The notes under the pieces were generated by a model that saw only the letters and a list, made by a program, of their open reading frames with translations, did no database searches and was not told the origin of the DNA. 64,000 bases of DNA from Micropterus salmoides (taxonomy: Eukaryota; Chordata; Actinopteri; Centrarchiformes; Centrarchidae). This document shows positions 50,701 through 60,500 of this stretch, piece by piece (position 1 is the stretch's first letter; each line of letters begins with the position of its first letter). A program made the translations under genes and the position numbers. Location: NCBI RefSeq assembly GCF_014851395.1, contig NW_024044459.1:18548664-18612663 (forward strand). Reading direction: 5' to 3'.

Positions 50701-52794
50701 CATACATATGTATTTATATGTGTTTGTTTTTGTTTCTAGCTGACCTATTTGACATCCTGCTGCCTATGCTGAACATCTATCAGGAGTTTGTGCGTAACCA
50801 TCAGTACAGCCTGCAGGTTTTGGCCAACTGTAAGCAGAACAGAGACTTTGACAAGCTGCTGAAACAGTATGAGTCTAACGCCGCATGTGAGGGAAGGATG
50901 CTTGAGACCTTCCTCACATACCCCATGTTCCAGGTAGTTCATGAGCACCAGCACACACTAGTTTTTTAATGCAAACTCTTGCCTCCATCTATTGCGAACA
51001 TTTTTTTTATGAATTGTTCATATATTTCAATAGATTCCTCGCTACATCATCACTTTGCATGAGTTACTGGCACACACACCTCATGAGCATGTGGAGCGCA
51101 AGAGTCTTGAATTCGCCAAGTCCAAATTAGAGGAACTGTCAAGGTATGTGTCTGGTTGTCACAATGTCCTACATCTTGACACTGAATACTGAACTAACTA
51201 GTGTGTTTGTACGTGCCCAGAGTAATGCATGATGAGGTGAGTGACACGGAGAACATCCGGAAGAACCTGGCCATTGAGAGGATGATAGTGGAGGGCTGTG
51301 ACATCCTTCTGGACACCAGCCAGACCTTTGTCAGGCAGGGTAAGTAAGCTCACAGCATTGCTCACCAGACAGTAAAGCTCTGGAGGTTTTCCTGACAATA
51401 TGATGCTCCTGCCTGTCAACCTGTGATCTGAAAGCACAGACACGGTACCTTGGTGGAGCTCAGTCACTGAATCATGGCATTAGACACTATAATACTTTCG
51501 ACTGGAGAAGATTTTGTCAGGACAGGTGTCAAAAAATGGATCCAGACACAGACAAAGAGGCAGAAGCAGATGGGCAAAAAACAGGGCAAAATCACATGAA
51601 GCAAAAAGAGCTATACTTATCAAAAATCCAAAGTAGACCGTGCCATGTGTACCTCGTAGAGGTAACAAGCCCAGAGAGGAGGACTGGGAATGCCACGCCT
51701 ACAGTCACTCATTACACAGGGAGAAACAGACTGGTTACAGACAAAAACACAAGGAATGGGAAAACAGAGGATATATTATGGCTTGGGGCAGGGGTTGGCA
51801 AATAAGTCTGGCATTGGGCCAATGTTTTTTATTGACCATTTATATTCCATTATTTCTGTTATTTCCTGTATGTGATTAGCTCAGCTGGTAGTGTACAGGA
51901 CTCCTGTTCAGGGAATTGTGTGTTCAATTCGTACTTGCTGTTAGTATCTTTTTTTAAACAAATTGATTGTGAAGAGATTGTATCTCTTCAAAACCGGCAG
52001 AATGATGTGTGATTTTATTTCAGAATTTTCTCACCAACATCTTGACAGTTGTAAGCGTTTTAAGTTTTGGTTTTAACTGACAAAACTATCCGGGGATAGC
52101 ACATGTGACAAGGTGTGTGGGCACAGCCTCTCACCAGTAGCTCAGTCAGTAAGTCACCTTCTCTAGAGATCTGAAGGTCCAGCGTTCAAATCCCTATGTG
52201 GCCAAGGCAGACTTGCTCACAATGGGGGTGTTCAGATCATAGTAGTTGCCTATTTTATTTGGATCCTGTGACATTTTAGTCTTATTTTTCTCTGCTTAAG
52301 GGTGTGCAGCTTAAACTTTAAATCTTGGAAACAAAATGTCGCAGGTGGGTTGAACATTTCACCCAGTAGGCAACATATAATGACGCTCTCTGATTTTAAG
52401 GTGATACTGAAAAAAACAAGTTTGTTTTTCTGCAATTATATCAAAGTCCAAATTATTTCATCACTTCAATCTCTTAAATCATCTGCGTCTGTTCTTCTCC
52501 TCTGAAAATGTCAAATGTTGCGTTTTTCGCGACTTGCTTGGATCTCGATCATTTATTATTATTTTTTCCGCTATCAAAGAAATCTGGCTGCTTTGGCCCG
52601 CGTACCGCCTATTGCTGACAACTGGTTTAGGGGCAGATTATGACAGATTTGGCTCTCTGTCAACTTGTCAAGTGAAATGCAACACATTCTCATCTCAGGG
52701 CATCAAATACTGATGCTTTGAGAAAGCCTGACAAAGCGTTGGTATTATACACACAAGGTACCTTGAGTGTCCCTATGATATAAATATATGTATC

Positions 52795-52842
<48 letters not shown>

Positions 52843-54528
52843 GTTTGGTTAGGTTTAGGCACCAAAACTACTTGTTTAAGTTTTGGAAAACATTGTGTTT
52901 TGGGTTAAAATAAGCACATTACATGACGGTGGAGGGGTTACATTGGAAAGCCCTGGACACTGAAGGAGTACCTTGTGTGTCAAATACCAACTCTTTGCCA
53001 GGTCAAGAGTTCAAAACAGAATATTTTACTTATTTAGTTTATTCACATTTCATATATGTTTTAGCAGTTTCCTACATGAAACTGTCAGATTAAACCCATT
53101 TCTCTTTGCTAAATGAAAAGCCTCTAAGCACTTGCACTGTAGCACACTTGTTTGTTTAGGAGGGACGCACTTCCAAGTTTTGATGACATCCAGATCTTGT
53201 TATGAAGGACTTTCAATGCACATCTTATATATAAGTTGCTTTAGGCAAACAGTGATGCCGTTTTTAATGTAATGTAAAATTATGCCAGTTCTCATTCTTT
53301 TACAGTGGAGATAAACAAAATGAATGTGGTGTCTGCCAACGTTTTAGTGTGACGTCACAGAGCCAGAATCAACAGTCTGCCTAATCTTACAAAACTAAGT
53401 CCTTTTTGATCACCTTAATCTCAAATGAACTTCATAAATTGAATTTTTCAGCAACTGCTTTAAGCAACACGTGGTTGGAGAGACAGACAAAGGCTATCTA
53501 AGGCTAAAAGGATATATGACTCCTGATTTGTGTAGGTCACTTACTCAGATCAAGTCAATTTTCCATTTGAGGTGCCCTAAACATACAGAGTGTGCATACC
53601 TGCTATGTGAAACATATATGGCATGCTGCATTACGGCTGCACAGGAGAGCAGATTGTTATGTTCCTACTGCAGCTGAATCACATGTCAAGTGCTGACACC
53701 AGTTTTGACTGTCTGTTTTTATTCCTTCAAGCAGAGATACAATTATTGCCACTGAATCTTAGTTACTCAATCATCTCCTCTGTCATTTTTTTTTTCTCCA
53801 TCTGTCAGTGTGTGCAGAAATTCACTATTGTTGCTATACACATGCATTTTTGTTCCACTTCAGATGCTTAGTAAACACAGCCCTCAGCTTAGTGTCAGCT
53901 TAATGAAATGTAATGTAATCCTGTGTCGGTCCTGCTCCTCAGGCTCTCTGATCCAGCTGCCGTCGGTTGAGCGAGGGAAGCTAAGTAAGGTCCGTCTAGG
54001 CTCTCTCTCTCTAAAGAAGGAAGGGGAAAGGCAGTGCTTCCTCTTCACCAAACACTTCCTTGTCTGCACACGCAGCTCTGGTGGAAAACTGCACCTTCTC
54101 AAGGTGAGAACCCCTTCACCTCAGTAGTTTAAGTAGATCTCAGAGAGGAAATAAATTTTTTAATTGATACAAAATGCCAATAAACTGTTAAACTAATATT
54201 TGCTATTAAACTCTTGCAGCAAGGTGGAGTTTTGTCCCTAATTGACTGCACACTCATAGAGGAACCAGACGCCAATGACGAGGAGTGTAAGTTTTCTACA
54301 TCAGTGAAGCAGTGTGTCCACATTGGCAGACACACAGGCAGCTCTTATTGGCTCATTCAGGCCCTTCAACATTCATAGAGGTTAATTGGTGTCAGATGAT
54401 AAGTGTCTGGAAATTACTTCCCTTTAAATATCAGATGCTCACCCTTTTAAATGTCAGGTTTTGGTCATTTGACATCACAGGTTTTTTTCTGAGCATTTGC
54501 AAATGGGGAGATTGATAAAACAACTACA

Positions 54529-54565
<37 letters not shown>

Positions 54566-57500
54566 ACACACAGGTGCTAAGACGGGGGGTGGGGGGGGGT
54601 GGGTGTAGAATGGCACTAGCAGGTCCACTTAATTAACCCTCTGTGTGTGTGTGTGTGTGTGTTTATGTATGTTTATGTGTGCGCACAAGCATTTTTTTTT
54701 ACTATCTTGCAGTGCTGGACTGTAAAAAGTTCTTTCTTTTTTCCTCTATCACACAGCCAAAGCTGGCGGCCAGGTATTTGGTCAGCTGGACTTTAAGCTT
54801 GTAGTAGAGCCGTCAGATTTACCTTCATTCACTGTGGTGTTACTGGCACCATCGCGGCAGGAGAAGGCAGCATGGACTAGTGATATTAGCCAGGTAATAC
54901 ACAAAGTCACACAAACACACACCCAAGCAAACACAGAATAACAAAACCTCCAAATAGCAAGATCATGTCTCCACCGGGCATTGAGAAGGCTTTGTGATAA
55001 GTAAACACAGACAAGGGTGTAGTTCCCCAGGGGTGAGTTCAGCTCACTGCCTCCGTACTTCACAAACAGAGTAGCACCATACAAGCGTGTCAGACTAGAT
55101 TACTTCTTACCAGCTAAAAATGACACTGACAGTTTTAAAAGGCTTCTACCAGAAATATTTTCACGACAATTCTCAGAATTTTTTTTAATTTGACAAAAGC
55201 GCACAGTTAAACAAATGAGTGCTTTAAAGGCTATTTAAGTATTTTTCTCACATGTCAACATAACATGTTTTGTCATGCTGAATGCCACCCATCATCTACT
55301 TTAAATTGTGTAGGTCAAATAAGCATGAAAATAATTTGTATATAATCTCATCCAAGGGTTAAAATCGAGGGCAACTGGACTTGGATGAAGATCCTGATAC
55401 AGAACTGAAGAAACCTCGTGGATGAGAGGTGAAATGTCTCTTCAACCATGTCCAGGTGCCCTTGATTTTAACCCTCCTTGGATGACTATGACCTGATGAC
55501 TGAGAGTCTTCACAGACGTATATATTCTCACTTTTCCCCTCTCATACCATAATTCTTTAACTTGATTCTCTCATTACAACTCTTCCTTTTCTCTCTACCT
55601 CTGTAGTGTATAGATAATATCCGCTGTAATGGCTTGATGACCAGTGTATTTGAGGAGAACTCTAAAGTCACTGTGCCTCATATGATCAAGTAAGTATGTT
55701 TGTGTTTGCGAAGAGAACACCCATCTCTTCATGTCAATGTTGCAAAACATACGTTTATGATTAAGCATACCTTGGTGAAAATGTTACAGTTGTGTTGTTG
55801 TAAAGTAAATTGTTAGGCTGTATGTTATGTATTATGCTTTTTTTAAATATTCATTTATGCTGTTGCTGAAATTTGCTTAAAAATATTCTTTGGTATCCTC
55901 TCTTATTTTTTACCTCCTTTGGAATATATGTATTTTCTTTATTAATTTCTCTCTTTTACTTGGCTGTTTTTGCTCAGTTACTTTCATAACCTTCTCCTTG
56001 CTTAGCAGCCCAGCAGTCACCCATGCTCGGTTATGTGTGTGTGTATGTGTGTACGTGTGTATCCATCAGATCCGATGTGCGTCTCCATAAAGATGATGTT
56101 GACATTTGCTTCAGCAAGACGCTCAACTCCTGCAAGGTCCCCCAGATCCGCTATGCCAGTGTGGAGCGGCTCCTCGAGAGGCTGACCGACCTGCGCTTCC
56201 TCTCCATTGACTTCCTCAACACCTTCCTGCACACATACAGGATTTTCACCACGGCATCGGTCGTCATGGACAAACTGGCCGATATCTACAAGAAGCCCTT
56301 CTCCTCCATACCTATCAGGTCATGCAATGAAAAAACACACAAATGACGTGAGCTGTAGACGCAGACAAAAATCACACACATTCTGTACTCACACATCACC
56401 ACCGCAGAGGTAAAGGCATCTCATACATCTTCCATATTGCCCTTTACTAGTATGGACACGCAGCAGCTCCCGCCTCTGTCCTCAAGGTTGAATACACGTT
56501 GGCTGAAATACATACCAGCCTGTGTGTGGAGGCCAGCAGAACAGATGCTTCAACAAAGTTTTTGGCACAGCAATAGGAATATACTGTGTGCCAGATGAGG
56601 AGTTTCTCTCTCTCTCGCTCTCTCTACTTTATTCACGCACTCTTTCTCTCATTAGGTATCTGGCTGCATCAGAACTGTGTATTTATATTCCTTCCATGGC
56701 TTTACTTAACTTAGCATTTCAACTGGAAAGCTTTTCTTCTGCCAAGGCCAGGTTTGTATATAAAGCCTTACTTGCCATTACCTGTGGCTGCCTTCCCTTG
56801 AAGAGAACAGGGAGGACTTATCCAGAGACCAGAGGTGCGCAGGAAGGGTAGTTAGGGTGTGTTTCTTGAAATTTTACTTAAACAGGATATGCTTCATTTT
56901 TGCTATAAATGCCAAATCTTTTTTTTCACTCCTTCATCCACCAGAGAATAGGGCTGGCATAGAAATACATATAGACATTCATGCCATCACCAGGTCAAAG
57001 TTTTAATTATCACGTGAAACATCTTGCAGATGGATTATCACAAACTCTTATGCACAGACATTCATGGTTCCCAGATGACGTATCTTTGTTCAGGTCAGAA
57101 TTGTCATTGGTCCAATAGCCTACTTTGGTTTAGGACCAAATACCTGCTAACTGAATGACATTCCCCATTACTTTAGTGTTTAGTGCTAATTATCGAATGT
57201 TACCATGCTAACACACTAGACCAAGATGATAAACATTATACTTGCTAAACATCAACATGGTTGCACACTAACACGAGCATTTAGCTCAAAGCTATTGCTG
57301 TGCCTAAGTATAGCCTCACAGACTGCTAGCTGTGTATTTATATTTAATGTCTCTTTTTTATTTTTATATATATTTCTCTTGCAGTGATTATTTTTTCAAA
57401 ATATTGTAATGAGGATATATTGATGATTAGATCGAACCTTTGGGGACAATTCTGTTCTAGGACCCCCCCCCCCCCCCCCCCATGTTGTCATATGTTAATA

Positions 57501-60500
57501 TCAGTGGTAGAATATAACTAAGTACCTTTACTCAGGTACTTGTACTTAAGTATATCCAATTTATGCTACTTTATCTACTCCACTAGATTTCAGAGGGATA
57601 TGTTGTACTTTTTACTTTACTACATTTATTTAACTGCTACAGTTACTATTTACTATTATGTTTCATACATAACATATGATAAATTTGTTAAATATTAAAG
57701 GCCCCACAGACTCTCACTGGTGTTTTCAATTATGTTGCTGATTAGACCTACTTAGGCAAAGCTGTGCTGGGATTTCTGTGAAGTCATCATATTCGTATTG
57801 CACATGATAATGTGTACAAATTATTATATTTCGTACCTATTATGATAAATAAAATATATAATCTTTCAGAATGTTAAAGGCTCAATAATCTCTGAAATGG
57901 GGCCATTTTGCATCTTGAGCATTTTTGCCTGTAATATTTACACTGTGGTATTATATCTGAATAACCACTGGTTAATATCTGGGAGACTGAACATACGCTG
58001 CTGTTCTCTCACTCACACGCTGCCTCCCCTCCTCCTCAAACACACCTTTCCTTTTCCTTTTAAGAGAATCATTTATCATCCTTCCATCATCTTCCCTTAA
58101 ACCATCTTTTATCTCTGTCACATCTCCTACTTACATTTTCATTTCTCAATCTAACCATCACACATATACATGTAATCATTTTTTCTGTGTCATCCATCCC
58201 CCTGTCTCTTCATGTCCCCTTCAACTACAGGGCGCAGTACCACTCATTTGACCGTCTGTCCATCTCATCCATCTGTCCTGACTACAGTCTGAAGATCAAG
58301 AAGATAGCCATGGATCAGTCCAAGTAACCAACTCTTCTCTGTCTCTTTCCAACTTTTACTGCGTGTTCTTCCTTTCCTCTGGTCTTGGTCTGATACCTTA
58401 CTGGTGCATGACTTTCCCCCGTACATGAATGGACAACTCATTAGGGGTTGTAAATTGACCACTTACAAACATTTTAGGTTGATGATATGTAGACTGTCTT
58501 CAATCTGCGGCTCATCTGTAGCATGTTCTCTCATTGGAGCATCACTTACTCAAGGCTGTTTTTCCTCTCCAGTCTGTTTTATATCCTTTTCTTAAGCATC
58601 TTCCGCTGCGTGCTTCTTCCTTTTCTTCTGCTTGCTTCAAAGTATTCAAAAGCATTCCTCTCTGCCTTTCATGTGTCATTCCTTCATCTATCCTCCTTTC
58701 ATTTCTCTTCCTCCTTTTTCAATCTGGGATGCAATTTGTTTTTCCATTTCCTGCTGAATTACAGGCTTGTGTGAATAAATGATGCCTGAGTTTATCTATG
58801 CATGATTACTCCTCCCTTGATGTAGCACTGTACATATGACTCTCTGAGCAGTGTTAATGTCACCACGAAACAAAAATGCTTGTTGATTAATGCTTTTGCA
58901 CTTTCATTGCCTAGAAAATAAGCCGTTTAAATATTGCAAATGTAATCTGCAAGAAGAAATTTATGTATTTTTTTCTGCTCTAAACAAGTGGATATATTTT
59001 AGTTGACTATGATGTTCCTATTTTAGGCACATAATCAGGTGCTAAAATCATAGTAACCTTAAGTTTTTGAGGGTGTTCACGTACACATTTTTTTCAGTGA
59101 TGATTTAATGATTTAATTAGAATCATTTTATACATATACCCACAGTTGTAAGACAGTGTAGCAAAACAATGATCCTGAACATTTAAACATTTTTCAAGAT
59201 TTAAACATTTTCTCCCCTGGTCAAGAGACCAAGTTCATTCAGAGCTTGTACATTCAAAACAGCTGCTTGGAAATGACATAGATGAAAGCAGTTAAAATGT
59301 ACCAAATTAAAATTGAAAGTTAGCATGGTAGCCTCAAAGACACTGTTTAATTTTCAGCCCAGTGCTAGAGTACAGACACAACACAATAAAAATTTTGTCA
59401 CTGCACTAATACTTTATGGACCGCACTGTATGTGCCCACTCAAGTCACTCTGAATAACTACATTAGTTAAATGCCCCAAATGTGACACTAAATGCTTTGA
59501 GGTCCCCAGTATGCTGCAGAATCTCAAATTCTTCCATGAGACACATAAAGCAGACATGCTATTTGTTTCTAATGCAGGAAAACTATCTGAGAAAATGTAT
59601 TTGCTATTGAAAGTTTTACACTATTTGGCTTACAGACAAACAAGTGCTTGCTTCAATTACACATATTCTTTTCATTCTTTTCTCCTTTTCCCTGACCTCT
59701 CTCTTTATTGTTTCTTAAAAGTTCTCTTATTTTGGTAACATATTGCTCTTTTTCCCCTTTCAGGTCTTTGGAGCTGTTCTTCGCCACCAATCAGAATAAC
59801 AGAGGTGGTGAGCATATAAACGACAAATCTCCTCGTCTCTGCCGCAAATTCTCCTCCCCCCCTCCTCTGTCCATCCCGTCCCGCACCTCCTCTCCTGTAC
59901 GAACACGAAAGCTCTCCCTCCACTCCCCCATCACTGGCAGGGTTGGAGGCCTCGATCTAACCAGTCCTCTGTCAAACTCCAGTGTTAATAACACTTCCCA
60001 GTCTGCTGCCAGTAGCCCCACGTCTGCCCACACCCCCCAAACCCCGACGTCTCAGACCCCGACTCCGACCACCTCCTCTCCTCCTCCTCCTCCCTCTTCC
60101 ACTTCTCCTCCACCCAACAACTCCAAACCACCGCAGGACCAAGTTCCTCCCATTCCCTCGTCCCCGGACCAGAGTCCCTGCTCAACTGCAGAGGGAGAGG
60201 AGGTGCCGAAGATCGACCCCTTCTGTGGTAAACTGAGACGGAGCATCCGCAGAGGTATGTTATAGTTTCCACACAAATACAGTGCAAAAAAAATCTATAC
60301 AGTACAGAACATTAGGGCTGGGTTTTGTTTGAGATGTATCTGTATCAGTGCTGATGCTGAGCTTTGGTACTGACATCAAAATAATACTGACACTAAAACC
60401 TTACTATGAGAAATATTACCATGCTTTTTGAAATAAAATGCTCTTTTTAACTTGGCAGAAATGTGCCAAATTCTAAATATCTAAACACAAGGAGGACTAC

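Larger units (their letters stand above)
51789..52622. mobile_element. hAT-type element carrying two tRNA-like modules (834 bp)
   Basis: Left end CAGGGGTTGGCAAATAAGTC, right end inverted CAGTTGTCAGCAATAGGCGG, so the outer bases are inverted repeats with a few changes. Flanks gcttgggg and gtttaggg agree at six of eight positions, consistent with a decayed 8-bp target duplication. The same terminus family is at 23866. No transposase frame. Confidence 0.65.

Noticed and set aside
51870..52206. Genuine tRNA genes
   Set aside because: The boxes are good but no complete cloverleaf or acceptor stem can be drawn.
56522..56851. 109-codon + frame in intron 15 as an extra exon
   Set aside because: No similarity to Ras-GRF2, wrong phase for joining exon 15, and no good donor.
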